DNA from: Pseudomonas sp. NC02
GTDB taxonomy: Bacteria; Pseudomonadota; Gammaproteobacteria; Pseudomonadales; Pseudomonadaceae
NCBI RefSeq assembly: GCF_002874965.1
Contig: NZ_CP025624.1
Span: 4,650,001 to 4,714,000, forward strand
Direction: 5' to 3'
Length of the DNA: 64,000 nucleotides
Below the pieces are notes generated by a model that saw nothing but the letters and a program-made list of their open reading frames with translations, made no database searches and had not been told where the DNA came from. Each line of letters starts with the position of its first letter. Position 1 is the stretch's first letter. Position numbers and translations under genes: made by a program. Shown one piece after another: positions 8,330-18,919 of the stretch.

Positions 8330-9574
8330 TCAATCCACCTTGGCCAGACGGGTCAGCCACTCGCGGCCCTTGAGCATGCCGTTCCAGTAGAACCACGGCA
8401 GGAAACTCGCCTTGAGGAACCACGCCGAACGCCGCGCCACAGTCGGGTCGAGGGGAAAGGTCGGCAGCAACTTGCCGCCATAGCCAAACTCGGCCAGCAC
8501 CACCTTGCCCTTCTCCACGGTCAGCGGGCAGGAGCCATAGCCGTCGTACTTGAGGGGCAACGGTGCCTGTCTACGCAGGGCCAGCAGGTTTTCCGCCACC
8601 ACCACGATTTGCTTGCGCACCGCCGCGGCGGTCTTGGCGTTGGTGGTGGAACACACATCGCCCAGGCCGAAGATGTGCGGGTAGCGCAGGTGTTGCAGGC
8701 TCTGGGGATTCACTTCGCACCAGCCGGCGGCATCGGCCAGGGGGCTGTGGCGAATGAAGTCCGGCGAGACCTGTGGCGGGACGACGTGCAGCAGGTCGAA
8801 GGTTTTCTCTTCGACGCGCACATTGCCTTCGGCGTCCTTGATTTCGAACCAGGCCTTGCGCGCGGGGCCGTCGACCTTGACCAGGTTGGAGTTGAATGCC
8901 AGTTGCGCCGAGTACTTTTCAACGTACTTCATCAGCGGCGGCACGAAGGTCGGCACGCCGAACAAGGCGGCACCAGCCAGGTTGAATTCGACCTTGATGT
9001 TTTTCAGGTCACCCTGGCGGAGCCAGTGATCGCACGACAGGTACATGGCTTTTTGCGGAGCGCCGGCACATTTGATCGGCATGGCCGGTTGGGTAAAGAT
9101 CGCCTTGCCATGCTTGAGTTGCTGCACCAGTTGCCAGGTGTAGGCGGCGTGTTCATAGCTGTAGTTGGACGTTACGCCATGCCGGCCGAGGGTCTCTTGC
9201 AGGCCTTCGATCTTCTCCCAGGCCAGGCGCAGGCCCGGGCACACGATGAGGTTCTTCCAACTGACGCGCTGGCCGCTGTCGAGCACGAGGGTTTGCTCGT
9301 CGGGCAGTAATTCGCTGACCGCGGCCTGGATCCAGGTGACGCCGTTGGGCAGCACGTCGGCCATGGGGCGCACGGTCCTGGTAACGTCATAAGCCCCACC
9401 GCCCACCAGGGTCCAGGCCGGCTGGTAGTAGTGGTGGTCGTTGGGCTCGATCAGGATGATGTTCAGGTGCGGGTCGCGCTTGAGCAGGCTGGCCAGCAGG
9501 CCGATGCCTGCCGAGCCGCCACCGATGACAACGATATCGCCACTGATGGTAGGTCCCCAGTGTTGGTCGTTCAT
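8330..9574 (-). CDS. FAD-dependent oxidoreductase, sulfide:quinone reductase-like
   Basis: 414 residues. The N-terminal FAD-binding motif is VIGGGSAGIGLLASLL, and the second dinucleotide motif region ends in FGLGDVCS near residue 310. The layout and C-terminal region are those of type II/III sulfide:quinone oxidoreductases, which pass electrons from sulfide to quinone and make persulfide. A neighbouring persulfide-dioxygenase-like gene (divergent) and a TauE-type exporter (downstream, 9 bp) support this over a generic NADH dehydrogenase II role. Cys residues at several positions could be the redox pair, but I could not assign them with confidence. Confidence 0.75.
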   Translation of the reverse strand: MNDQHWGPTISGDIVVIGGGSAGIGLLASLLKRDPHLNIILIEPNDHHYYQPAWTLVGGGAYDVTRTVRPMADVLPNGVTWIQAAVSELLPDEQTLVLDSGQRVSWKNLIVCPGLRLAWEKIEGLQETLGRHGVTSNYSYEHAAYTWQLVQQLKHGKAIFTQPAMPIKCAGAPQKAMYLSCDHWLRQGDLKNIKVEFNLAGAALFGVPTFVPPLMKYVEKYSAQLAFNSNLVKVDGPARKAWFEIKDAEGNVRVEEKTFDLLHVVPPQVSPDFIRHSPLADAAGWCEVNPQSLQHLRYPHIFGLGDVCSTTNAKTAAAVRKQIVVVAENLLALRRQAPLPLKYDGYGSCPLTVEKGKVVLAEFGYGGKLLPTFPLDPTVARRSAWFLKASFLPWFYWNGMLKGREWLTRLAKVD

Positions 9575-9695
9575 GGTCTATGGCCTTTTTCAGTTAATGC
9601 ACGCAAGGGTCGTTGCCGTATGGCACCACGCCCTAGCTGTTTGCCACCACGATGCCATCCTTTGCCTCGGGTCCTTTAATTCACTTAAGCTCACA

Positions 9696-9712
9696 AGGTT
9701 ATGTGGAAACCT
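9696..9712. promoter_or_regulatory. Inverted repeat in the divergent sulfide-gene promoter
   Basis: AGGTT-N7-AACCT lies in the 179-bp space between the divergent SQR-like and persulfide-dioxygenase-like genes, 41 bases before the latter's ATG. Sulfide modules in proteobacteria are commonly controlled by ArsR-type (BigR) or FisR regulators. Neither gene is present here, so a regulator encoded elsewhere would have to bind. Short and speculative. Confidence 0.3.
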
Positions 9713-9753
9713 AACTGAATGTAAGTCGCCATTAGCTATCTGGGAAACCCGTC

Positions 9754-10617
9754 ATGTCAGCGTTGATTCAATCCTTTCTGGACGAGGCGTCGTCGACCTA
9801 CACCTACGTCGTCTATGAAACGGACGGTGGCCCATGCGCCATCGTTGATTCGGTGCTCAACTACGACCCGGCCTCCGGACGCACCGGCACCGGCCAGGCG
9901 GACAAGGTGATCGCGTTTGTGCGCGAGCATGGCTTGCAGGTGCAGTGGTTGCTGGAAACCCACGCCCATGCGGATCATCTGTCGGCTGCGCCTTATTTGC
10001 GTCGCCAGCTGGGGGGCAAGATCGCGATTGGCCAGTCCATCAGCAAGGTGCAGGGAGTGTTCAAGAACCTGTTCAACCTGGAGCCGGAGTTTCGGGTGGA
10101 TGGGTCGCAGTTCGACCATCTGTTTGCGCCGGATGAGGTGTTTCACATCGGCAACCTGAAGGCCCAGGCGCTGCATGTGCCGGGGCATACGCCGGCGGAT
10201 ATGGCTTACCTGATTGATGACCAGTTGATTCTGGTGGGCGACACGCTGTTCATGCCGGACGTGGGCACGGCGCGCTGCGATTTCCCTGGTGGGGATGCGC
10301 GCCAGCTGTATGGGTCGATGCGCAAGTTGTTGGCCTTCGCGCCTGAAACCCGCCTTTATGTGTGCCATGACTATCCGCCCGAAGGACGCGCAGCCAAGTG
10401 CCTGACCACTGTGGCTGAACAGCGGGCGGGGAATATTCATGTGCATGACGGGGTGGATGAGGCGGCGTTTGTCGAGATGCGCACCACGCGGGATGCCGGG
10501 TTGGGCATGCCCACGCTGTTGTTGCCGGCGATTCAGGTGAATGTGCGGGCCGGGGTGATGCCGCCGGCGGAAGGAAATGGGGTGGTTTATTTGAAGATTC
10601 CCCTCAACCAGCTTTGA
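9754..10617 (+). CDS. MBL-fold hydrolase, probable persulfide dioxygenase
   Basis: 287 residues of the metallo-beta-lactamase fold. The metal motif THAHADH is at about residues 68-74, the second ligand is in HVPGHTPAD, the bridging Asp in LVGDTLFMPD, and the last His in YVCHDYPP. The 2His-1Asp arrangement and the RCDFPGGDARQLY segment match ETHE1-like persulfide dioxygenases and Blh proteins, which oxidise glutathione persulfide to sulfite with mononuclear iron. Placement opposite an SQR-like gene and a TauE-type exporter completes a sulfide-to-sulfite route. A glyoxalase II role is less likely given that context. Confidence 0.82.
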   Translation: MSALIQSFLDEASSTYTYVVYETDGGPCAIVDSVLNYDPASGRTGTGQADKVIAFVREHGLQVQWLLETHAHADHLSAAPYLRRQLGGKIAIGQSISKVQGVFKNLFNLEPEFRVDGSQFDHLFAPDEVFHIGNLKAQALHVPGHTPADMAYLIDDQLILVGDTLFMPDVGTARCDFPGGDARQLYGSMRKLLAFAPETRLYVCHDYPPEGRAAKCLTTVAEQRAGNIHVHDGVDEAAFVEMRTTRDAGLGMPTLLLPAIQVNVRAGVMPPAEGNGVVYLKIPLNQL

Positions 10618-10631
10618 AATGCACTACAAAA

Positions 10632-10721
10632 TGTGGGAGCGGGCTTGCTCGCGAATGCGGTGTATCAGTCTATATTTTCGGTGACTGACACTCCCCATTC
10701 GCGAGCAAGCCCGCTCCCACA
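10632..10721. repeat. REP pair in inverted orientation
   Basis: Same REP doublet as at 2196-2295, between convergent genes (the MBL hydrolase and bkdR). A run of eight T follows the right arm, so the structure may also act as a transcription terminator for the hydrolase gene. Confidence 0.88.
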
Positions 10722-10739
10722 TTTTTTTTGTGTCGTTCG

Positions 10740-11225
10740 TTAGCCGAGGTTGATGCCGTTAGCCGGTAGCGGCAGCGCGGTTTTGTAGCGCACTTGCTTG
10801 AGGGCAAAGCTGGAGCGGATGTTGGCGACACCCGGGACTTTGGTCAGGAAGTCCATCATGAAACGCTCCAGGGACTGGATGGTGGGCACCAGCACCCGAA
10901 TCAGATAATCGGGGTCGCCGGCCATCAGGTAGCACTCCATCACTTCGGGGCGATCCGAAATCGCCCCTTCGAATTGCTGCAATGCCAATTCGTTCTGCTT
11001 TTCCAGGCTGACGTGGATGAACACATTGACGTGCAGCCCCAGCAGGTCGGCGTCCAGCAGCGTCACCTGGTCGCGAATCAGCCCCAGTTCTTCCATGGCC
11101 TTGACCCGGTTGAAACACGGCGTGGGCGACAGGTTGACCGAACGGGCCAGGTCGGCGTTGGTGATGCGAGCGTTCTCCTGAAGGGCGTTCAGAATGCCGA
11201 TATCGATACGGTCCAGTTTGCGCAT
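10740..11225 (-). CDS. bkdR: Lrp/AsnC-family activator BkdR
   Basis: 161 residues. The N-terminal winged helix-turn-helix covers about 1-60 ([19 protein letters not shown] start, then [15 protein letters not shown]). The C-terminal RAM ligand domain follows, with the typical [12 protein letters not shown] strand. Divergent placement next to bkdA1 identifies BkdR, which in P. putida activates the branched-chain keto-acid dehydrogenase operon in response to L-branched amino acids. The 195-bp space between the two genes is AT-rich compared with its surroundings and is the expected binding region. Confidence 0.92.
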   Translation of the reverse strand: MRKLDRIDIGILNALQENARITNADLARSVNLSPTPCFNRVKAMEELGLIRDQVTLLDADLLGLHVNVFIHVSLEKQNELALQQFEGAISDRPEVMECYLMAGDPDYLIRVLVPTIQSLERFMMDFLTKVPGVANIRSSFALKQVRYKTALPLPANGINLG

Positions 11226-12656
<1,431 letters not shown>

Positions 12657-12657
12657 C

Positions 12658-13716
12658 ATGAACGATCACAACAACAATATCGAGCTGGAAACCGCCATGA
12701 CCACCACGACCATGACCATGATCCAGGCCTTGCGCTCGGCCATGGATGTGATGCTTGAGCGAGACGACAATGTGGTGGTGTTCGGCCAGGACGTCGGTTA
12801 CTTCGGCGGCGTGTTCCGCTGCACCGAAGGCCTGCAGAACAAGTACGGCACCTCGCGGGTGTTCGACGCACCGATCTCCGAAAGCGGGATCGTCGGCGTG
12901 GCGGTCGGCATGGGCGCCTATGGCCTGCGGCCGGTGGCCGAGATTCAGTTCGCCGACTACGTGTACCCCGCCACCGACCAGATCATTTCCGAAGCGGCCC
13001 GCCTGCGTTACCGCTCGGCCGGCCAGTTCACGGCACCGCTGACCATGCGCATGCCCTGCGGCGGCGGCATCTACGGCGGCCAGACCCACAGCCAGAGTAT
13101 TGAAGCGGTGTTCACCCAGGTCTGCGGCCTGCGCACGGTGATGCCGTCCAACCCGTACGACGCCAAGGGCCTGCTGATCGCCTCCATCGAAAACGATGAC
13201 CCGGTGATCTTCCTCGAACCCAAGCGCCTGTATAACGGCCCGTTCGACGGCCACCACGACCGCCCGGTAACCCCGTGGTCGAAACACCCGCAAGCGCAGG
13301 TGCCGGACGGTTACTACACCGTGCCGCTGGATGTGGCCGCCATCGCCCGCCCGGGCAAGGACGTGACGATCCTCACCTACGGCACCACGGTGTATGTGTC
13401 GCAAGTCGCCGCCGAAGAAACCGGCATCGACGCCGAAGTCATCGACCTGCGCAGCCTGTGGCCGCTGGACCTGGAAACCATCGTCAATTCCGTGAAGAAA
13501 ACCCGTCGCTGCGTGATCGTTCACGAAGCCACCCGTACCTGCGGGTTCGGCGCCGAGCTGGTGGCGCTGGTGCAGGAGCATTGCTTCCACTACCTGGAAG
13601 CGCCGATCGAGCGCGTCACCGGTTGGGACACCCCCTACCCCCACGCGCAAGAGTGGGCGTATTTCCCTGGCCCGACCCGAGTGGGCGCGGCTTTGCATCG
13701 GGTTATGGAGGTCTGA
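12658..13716 (+). CDS. bkdA2: Branched-chain 2-oxoacid dehydrogenase E1 beta
   Basis: 352 residues, the family length, with a transketolase pyrimidine-binding domain (about 15-190) and a C-terminal transketolase domain. Recognisable segments are FGQDVGYFGGVFR, ISESGIVGVAVG, and the C-terminal EATRTCGFGAEL. I keep the first ATG (MNDHNNN...), because the P. putida protein begins the same way; an internal ATG 13 codons in is possible. The stop directly abuts the bkdB ATG (TGAATG), implying tight coupling of E1 and E2 subunit synthesis. Confidence 0.96.
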   Translation: MNDHNNNIELETAMTTTTMTMIQALRSAMDVMLERDDNVVVFGQDVGYFGGVFRCTEGLQNKYGTSRVFDAPISESGIVGVAVGMGAYGLRPVAEIQFADYVYPATDQIISEAARLRYRSAGQFTAPLTMRMPCGGGIYGGQTHSQSIEAVFTQVCGLRTVMPSNPYDAKGLLIASIENDDPVIFLEPKRLYNGPFDGHHDRPVTPWSKHPQAQVPDGYYTVPLDVAAIARPGKDVTILTYGTTVYVSQVAAEETGIDAEVIDLRSLWPLDLETIVNSVKKTRRCVIVHEATRTCGFGAELVALVQEHCFHYLEAPIERVTGWDTPYPHAQEWAYFPGPTRVGAALHRVMEV

Positions 13717-15000
13717 ATGGGCACGCACGTTATCAAGATGCCGGACATTGGCGAAGGCATCGCAGAAGTTGAATTGTCGGTATGGCACGTCAAGGTCGGC
13801 GACCTGGTGGTAGAAGACCAGGTGCTGGCGGACGTGATGACCGACAAGGCCATGGTGGACATTCCGTCGCCGGTGCACGGCAAGGTGATTTCCCTCGGCG
13901 GCGAGCCGGGGGAAGTCATGGCGGTGGGCAGTGTTTTGATCAGTATCGAAGTGGAAGGCGCGGGCAATACCAGGGAGTCGGCGTTGTCGGCGGTGGTTGA
14001 AGAGGTCGCGCCGGCACCGGCTCCTGCACCGAAAGTCGAAGCCAGGGCCGCGCCGGTGGTTGAACCCAAGCCGGCAGCCAAACCTGCGGTGGCGGCTGCG
14101 CAAGCGCCCGTGGCCCGCGAGGCCGATGACCGCCCGCTGGCCTCCCCGGCCGTGCGCAAACATGCGCTGGATGCTGGCATCCAGCTACGACTGGTCCAGG
14201 GCTCCGGCCCGGCCGGCCGGATTCTGCATGAAGATCTGGACGCTTACTTGCTCCAGGGTCCGGCGAAAAATTCCGGGGCCTCCAACCCGTACGCCGAACG
14301 CAACGACGAGCAGCAAATCCCGGTGATCGGCATGCGCCGCAAGATCGCCCAGCGCATGCAGGACGCCACCCGGCGCGCCGCGCATTTCAGCTATGTGGAA
14401 GAGATCGACGTCACGGCCCTCGATGAGTTGCGCGTGCACCTCAACGAGAAACACGGCGCTACCCGCGGCAAGCTGACCCTGCTGCCGTTCCTGGTGCGGG
14501 CCATGGTCGTCGCATTGCGCGACTATCCGCAGATCAACGCGCGTTATGACGACGAAGCCCAGGTCATCACCCGCCTCGGCGCGGTGCATGTGGGTGTCGC
14601 CACCCAGAGCGATGTCGGCCTGATGGTGCCGGTGGTGCGTCACGCCGAAGCCCGCGACCTGTGGGGCACGGCGCAAGAAATCAATCGCTTGGCGAATGCG
14701 GCGCGCAATGGCAAGGCCAGTCGCGATGAGCTGTCGGGCTCGAGCATCACCCTGACCAGCCTCGGTGCGTTGGGCGGGATTGTCAGCACCCCGGTGCTGA
14801 ACCTGCCGGAAGTGGCCATCGTCGGGGTCAACCGCATTGTCGAGCGGCCGATGGTGATCAAGGGCCAGATTGTGATCCGCAAGATGATGAACCTCTCCAG
14901 CTCCTTCGATCACCGGGTGGTCGATGGCATGGACGCGGCGCAATTCATCCAGGCCATCCGTGGCCTGCTCGAACAACCCGCCAGCCTGTTCCTGGAGTAA
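13717..15000 (+). CDS. bkdB: Branched-chain 2-oxoacid dehydrogenase E2 (lipoamide acyltransferase)
   Basis: 427 residues. The N-terminal lipoyl domain has its modified Lys in DVMTDKAMVDIP (about residue 44). A flexible Ala/Pro-rich linker spans about 95-135. A peripheral-subunit binding domain follows (SPAVRKHALDAG ... GPAGRILHEDL, about 145-180). The catalytic domain carries the active-site motif SSFDHRVVDGMDAA near the C-terminus. It forms the core of the complex and transfers branched acyl groups from lipoate to CoA. One lipoyl domain only, as usual for bacterial BCKDH. Confidence 0.96.
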   Translation: MGTHVIKMPDIGEGIAEVELSVWHVKVGDLVVEDQVLADVMTDKAMVDIPSPVHGKVISLGGEPGEVMAVGSVLISIEVEGAGNTRESALSAVVEEVAPAPAPAPKVEARAAPVVEPKPAAKPAVAAAQAPVAREADDRPLASPAVRKHALDAGIQLRLVQGSGPAGRILHEDLDAYLLQGPAKNSGASNPYAERNDEQQIPVIGMRRKIAQRMQDATRRAAHFSYVEEIDVTALDELRVHLNEKHGATRGKLTLLPFLVRAMVVALRDYPQINARYDDEAQVITRLGAVHVGVATQSDVGLMVPVVRHAEARDLWGTAQEINRLANAARNGKASRDELSGSSITLTSLGALGGIVSTPVLNLPEVAIVGVNRIVERPMVIKGQIVIRKMMNLSSSFDHRVVDGMDAAQFIQAIRGLLEQPASLFLE

Positions 15001-15003
15001 CCC

Positions 15004-16383
15004 ATGTCTCAAACATTGCACACCACGCTGCTGATCATCGGCGGCGGGCCTGGCGGTTACGTGGCAGCGATTCGCGCCGGCCAGCTGGGCATCCCGACCA
15101 TCCTGGTGGAAGGCCAATCGCTGGGCGGCACCTGCCTGAACATCGGCTGCATTCCGTCCAAGGCGCTGATCCATGTCGCCGAACAGTTCCAGCAAACCGT
15201 GCACCACAGCCAGGGTTCGCCGTTGGGTATCGAAGTCGATGTGCCGACCCTGGACATCGGCAAAAGCGTTGAATGGAAAGACGGCATCGTCGACCGCCTG
15301 ACCACCGGCGTAGCCGCGCTGCTGAAAAAACACAAGGTCCAGGTCATTCAGGGCTGGGCCAAGGTCGTGGACGGCAAGACCGTCGATGTCGGCGACCAGC
15401 GCATCCAGTGTGAACACCTGTTGCTGGCCACCGGCTCGAAAAGTGTCAACCTGCCGATGCTGCCGATTGGCGGGCCGATCATCTCCTCCACCGAAGCCCT
15501 GGCGCCGAAACGCATCCCGAAACGCTTGATCGTGGTGGGCGGCGGCTACATTGGCCTGGAATTGGGGACTGCCTATCGCAAGCTCGGTGCCGAGGTCAGC
15601 GTGGTTGAGGCCCAGGACCGGATTTTGCCGGCCTACGACGCCGAACTGACCCAACCGGTGGCCGAATCCCTGAAGCAACTGGGGGTGAAGGTGTTCCTCA
15701 AACACAGCGTCACCGGTTTTGAGCACAACACCCTGCAAGTGCGCGACCCCAGCGGCGAGACGCTGTCGCTGGAAACCGACCAGGTGCTGGTTGCCGTTGG
15801 TCGCAAACCCAACACCCAGGGCTGGAACCTCGAAGCCTTGAACCTGGACATGAACGGTTCGGCGATCAAGATCGACAGCCGCTGCCAGACCAGCATGCGC
15901 AATGTGTGGGCCATCGGCGACCTCAGCGGTGAACCGATGCTCGCCCACCGGGCCATGGCCCAGGGCGAAATGGTCGCCGAACTGATCAGCGGTAAATCCC
16001 GCGAATTCAACCCGGCCGCGATCCCGGCGGTGTGCTTCACCGACCCGGAACTGGTAGTGGTCGGCAAGACCCCGGACGAAGCCAGGGCGGCCGGGCTGGA
16101 CTGCATCGTGTCGAGCTTCCCGTTCGCCGCCAATGGCCGGGCCATGACCCTGGAGTCGAAAACCGGCTTCGTGCGGGTAGTGGCGCGCCGCGACAATCAC
16201 CTGATCGTCGGCTGGCAGGCGGTAGGCGTTGGCGTCTCGGAACTGTCCACGGCCTTCGGCCTGAGCCTGGAAATGGGTTCACGCCTGGAAGACGTGGCGG
16301 GCACCATCCACGCCCACCCGACCCTCGGCGAAGCGGTACAGGAAGCAGCCCTGCGGGCTCTGGGGCATGCATTGCATCTATAA
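15004..16383 (+). CDS. lpdV: Dihydrolipoyl dehydrogenase, BCKDH-specific (LPD-Val)
   Basis: 459 residues, the size of P. putida LPD-val. FAD-binding motif [17 protein letters not shown] is near residue 12. The redox disulfide is in [13 protein letters not shown] (about 40-52), the NAD-binding motif is [14 protein letters not shown] (about 177-190), and [13 protein letters not shown] is the second FAD contact. The C-terminal [11 protein letters not shown] dyad provides the catalytic His-Glu. It reoxidises the E2 lipoyl arm. It starts three bases after the bkdB stop and is the last gene of the operon; a REP doublet follows. Confidence 0.96.
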   Translation: MSQTLHTTLLIIGGGPGGYVAAIRAGQLGIPTILVEGQSLGGTCLNIGCIPSKALIHVAEQFQQTVHHSQGSPLGIEVDVPTLDIGKSVEWKDGIVDRLTTGVAALLKKHKVQVIQGWAKVVDGKTVDVGDQRIQCEHLLLATGSKSVNLPMLPIGGPIISSTEALAPKRIPKRLIVVGGGYIGLELGTAYRKLGAEVSVVEAQDRILPAYDAELTQPVAESLKQLGVKVFLKHSVTGFEHNTLQVRDPSGETLSLETDQVLVAVGRKPNTQGWNLEALNLDMNGSAIKIDSRCQTSMRNVWAIGDLSGEPMLAHRAMAQGEMVAELISGKSREFNPAAIPAVCFTDPELVVVGKTPDEARAAGLDCIVSSFPFAANGRAMTLESKTGFVRVVARRDNHLIVGWQAVGVGVSELSTAFGLSLEMGSRLEDVAGTIHAHPTLGEAVQEAALRALGHALHL

Positions 16384-16399
16384 AATGGCGAAGTTCAAA

Positions 16400-16488
16400 T
16401 GTGGGAGCGGGCTTGCTCGCGAAAGCGGTGGATCAGCGCCGAATGCATCGAATGACACGCCGCATTCGCGAGCAAGCCCGCTCCCACA
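16400..16488. repeat. REP pair after the bkd operon
   Basis: Inverted REP doublet of the same sequence class, beginning 17 bases after the lpdV stop. Such a hairpin could protect the 3' end of the bkd mRNA. It is followed by the promoter region of the aminotransferase gene. Confidence 0.88.
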
Positions 16489-16578
16489 CAAGCCAAGAAT
16501 GAAGTATTGTTGCGCCCATCCAGAAATAAACCATAAGCCTGCCTTCGACCAGGCGGTTGACAAAAGATAGAGGGTGTC

Positions 16579-17598
16579 ATGGGTAACGAAAGCATCAATT
16601 GGGACAAGCTGGGTTTTGACTACATCAAGACCGACAAGCGTTTCCTCCAGACCTGGAAAGACGGCGAGTGGCAAAAAGGCACCCTGACCGACGACAACGT
16701 GCTGCACATCAGCGAGGGCTCCACCGCCCTGCACTACGGCCAGCAATGCTTTGAAGGCCTCAAGGCCTACCGCTGCAAGGACGGTTCGATCAACCTGTTC
16801 CGCCCCGACCAGAATGCCGCGCGCATGCAGCGCAGCTGTGGCCGCCTGCTGATGCCACAAGTGCCGACCGACGCCTTCATCGAAGCCTGCAAGGAAGTGG
16901 TCCGCGCCAACGAGCGGTTCATCCCGCCGTACGGCACCGGCGGCGCGCTGTACCTGCGCCCGTTCGTGATCGGCACCGGTGACAACATCGGCGTGCGCAC
17001 CGCGCCGGAATTCATCTTCTCGATCTTCTGCATCCCGGTCGGCGCCTACTTCAAGGGCGGCCTGACCCCGCACAACTTCCTGATCTCCGGCTACGACCGT
17101 GCGGCTCCCAACGGCACCGGCGCAGCCAAGGTCGGTGGCAACTACGCCGCCAGCCTGATGCCCGGTTCCCTGGCGAAAAAAGCCAACTTCGCCGACTGCA
17201 TCTACCTCGACCCGGCCACCCACTCGAAGATCGAAGAAGTCGGCTCGGCCAACTTCTTCGGGATCACCCACGACAACAAGTTCGTCACCCCGAACTCGCC
17301 GTCGGTGTTGCCAGGCATCACCCGCCTGTCGCTGATCGAGCTGGCAAAATCGCGCCTGGGCCTGGAAGTGGTTGAAGGCGACGTGCTGATCGACAAGCTG
17401 TCGGACTTCAAGGAAGCCGGCGCCTGCGGCACCGCCGCCGTGATCACCCCGATCGGCGGCATCGAGTACAAAGACAAGCTGCACGTGTTCTACAGCGAAA
17501 AAGAAGTCGGCCCGGTCACCCAGAAGCTCTACAAAGAGCTGACTGGCGTACAGTCCGGCGACGTCGAAGCGCCTGAGGGCTGGATCGTCAAGGTCTAA
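16579..17598 (+). CDS. ilvE: Branched-chain amino-acid aminotransferase
   Basis: 339 residues, class IV PLP aminotransferase of the long BCAT2-type subgroup (about 340-360 residues) rather than the 300-residue E. coli IlvE type. The PLP-binding Lys is in AAKVGGNYAASL (near residue 190), with LYLRPFVIGTG and EEVGSANFFG as further family segments. It interconverts Val, Leu and Ile with their 2-oxo acids, which are the substrates of the bkd complex just upstream. It has its own ribosome site (AGAGGGTGTC) and is separated from bkd by a REP doublet, so it is probably a separate unit. Confidence 0.93.
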   Translation: MGNESINWDKLGFDYIKTDKRFLQTWKDGEWQKGTLTDDNVLHISEGSTALHYGQQCFEGLKAYRCKDGSINLFRPDQNAARMQRSCGRLLMPQVPTDAFIEACKEVVRANERFIPPYGTGGALYLRPFVIGTGDNIGVRTAPEFIFSIFCIPVGAYFKGGLTPHNFLISGYDRAAPNGTGAAKVGGNYAASLMPGSLAKKANFADCIYLDPATHSKIEEVGSANFFGITHDNKFVTPNSPSVLPGITRLSLIELAKSRLGLEVVEGDVLIDKLSDFKEAGACGTAAVITPIGGIEYKDKLHVFYSEKEVGPVTQKLYKELTGVQSGDVEAPEGWIVKV

Positions 17599-17618
17599 GC
17601 AACACTGCAAAACCAAAC

Positions 17619-17708
17619 TGTGGGAGCGGGCTTGCTCGCGAAAGCGGAGTGTCAGTCGACAGATTTATTGGCTGATCCACCGCATTCGCGAGCAAGCCCG
17701 CTCCCACA
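17619..17708. repeat. REP pair between convergent genes
   Basis: Inverted REP doublet between the convergent aminotransferase and GNAT genes, starting 21 bases after the ilvE stop. Confidence 0.88.
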
Positions 17709-17738
17709 TTTGGTTTCCAGCGTTTGGAAAACCGGGCT

Positions 17739-18635
17739 TCAGGCCTTATCCATCGGGATGTTTTCCAGGATCTTCTTGCCCATGCTGATCCGCGGCTCCG
17801 CGCCATAACCCAGCGCCTCATAAAACCCCATCACCGCGTCATTGCCACTGGTGATCTGCAGGTTGATCTTCATGCAACCCAGCGCCGTCAACGCCTGCTC
17901 CGCATGCCGCACCAACGAGGCGCCCAGGCCCTGGCGGCGATAGTCGTTGTGCACCGCCACTGAATACAACCAGCCACGATGCCCGTCGTAGCCGGCGAGG
18001 ATAGTGCCGATCACCGCCTTCTTGTCGGTGGCCACGAAGAACAACCCATCGTTGACCGCCAGCTTCTTGTCGATCGCCAGGCTCGGCAGGTTATGCGCCG
18101 CGTCATAACCAAACGCCGCCTGCCACAACGCCACCACCTGCGCCCGATGGGCCCGATCGCGATAGACGCCGATGGGATGGCGGGATGACAACGCCTTCTC
18201 CATCACCAGCGTGCGTTCATTGCCATGGTAGACATCGCGCACCGTGTGGAAACCCAGCTTGGTGTAGAACGGCTCGGCCGTCAGCGAAGACGGCACATGC
18301 AACAAGGTCACCCCGGCTTCCCGGGCGCGCAGCTCGATTTCAATCATCAGCAAGCGCCCGATGCCCTGCCCTTGCAGCGCCGGATTGACGAAGACCGAGC
18401 GCACCACATTGGCGTCAAGTGCCGCCGTGGCAACGATCACCTCATCCTGAACAGCCACCAGCACCGTTCGACGCGCGAGCAACGCCACGACAGCCTCGGG
18501 AGTAAAGTTGCTCGCCACCCGCGCAATCACATCCGCCGGATAATCCCGGGCGTTGCTGTCATGCAGGGCCGCCAGGATGACCTGGCTGATGCCCTCGGCA
18601 TCGGTAGTTTGGGCGAGACGAACTTCAGTGGGCAT
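17739..18635 (-). CDS. Tandem GNAT-domain acetyltransferase
   Basis: 298 residues from the ATG at 18635, which follows GGAGAAACC at good spacing; the longer reading frame to 18671 lacks this. Two GNAT domains lie in series. The first (about 3-145) has the acetyl-CoA loop VNPALQGQGIGRLLM. The second (about 150-290) has VHNDYRRQGLGASLVRHAEQAL and ends like YpeA-type enzymes (FYEALGY). Each domain has its own Q/R-x-x-G-x-G/A loop, so both may bind acetyl-CoA. The substrate is unknown. It stands alone between two REP doublets. Confidence 0.8.
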   Translation of the reverse strand: MPTEVRLAQTTDAEGISQVILAALHDSNARDYPADVIARVASNFTPEAVVALLARRTVLVAVQDEVIVATAALDANVVRSVFVNPALQGQGIGRLLMIEIELRAREAGVTLLHVPSSLTAEPFYTKLGFHTVRDVYHGNERTLVMEKALSSRHPIGVYRDRAHRAQVVALWQAAFGYDAAHNLPSLAIDKKLAVNDGLFFVATDKKAVIGTILAGYDGHRGWLYSVAVHNDYRRQGLGASLVRHAEQALTALGCMKINLQITSGNDAVMGFYEALGYGAEPRISMGKKILENIPMDKA

Positions 18636-18679
18636 GGTTTCTCCATCCAGACAAAAAACCTCAGGCAACACAATACCAA

Positions 18680-18769
18680 TGTGGGAGCGGGCTTGCTCGC
18701 GAAGGCGGTGTATCAGCCACCGAATTTATTAACTGACCCACCGCTTTCGCGAGCAAGCCCGCTCCCACA
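18680..18769. repeat. REP pair upstream of the GNAT gene
   Basis: Inverted REP doublet in the divergent space between the GNAT gene and the ctlX-like gene. Lying 45 bases upstream of the GNAT start, it could interfere with that promoter. Confidence 0.88.
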
Positions 18770-18919
18770 TTTTGATCTCCACTCACCTCCACAGCCGATT
18801 CGGCTGCTCTACCCCACTTTTCAGCTTTCCCGGCTGAGCCACCCCCTCAGTTCAGCCGGGATTCTTCCTTCACACCGCACAAAATAGCCTCACTGCCCAC
18901 CCCATGGACCCGTGCCCCC

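Noticed and set aside
14185..16200. Open frame of 671 codons on the minus strand opposite bkdB and lpdV
   Set aside because: Antisense shadow of the bkd operon, whose protein motifs are complete on the + strand.
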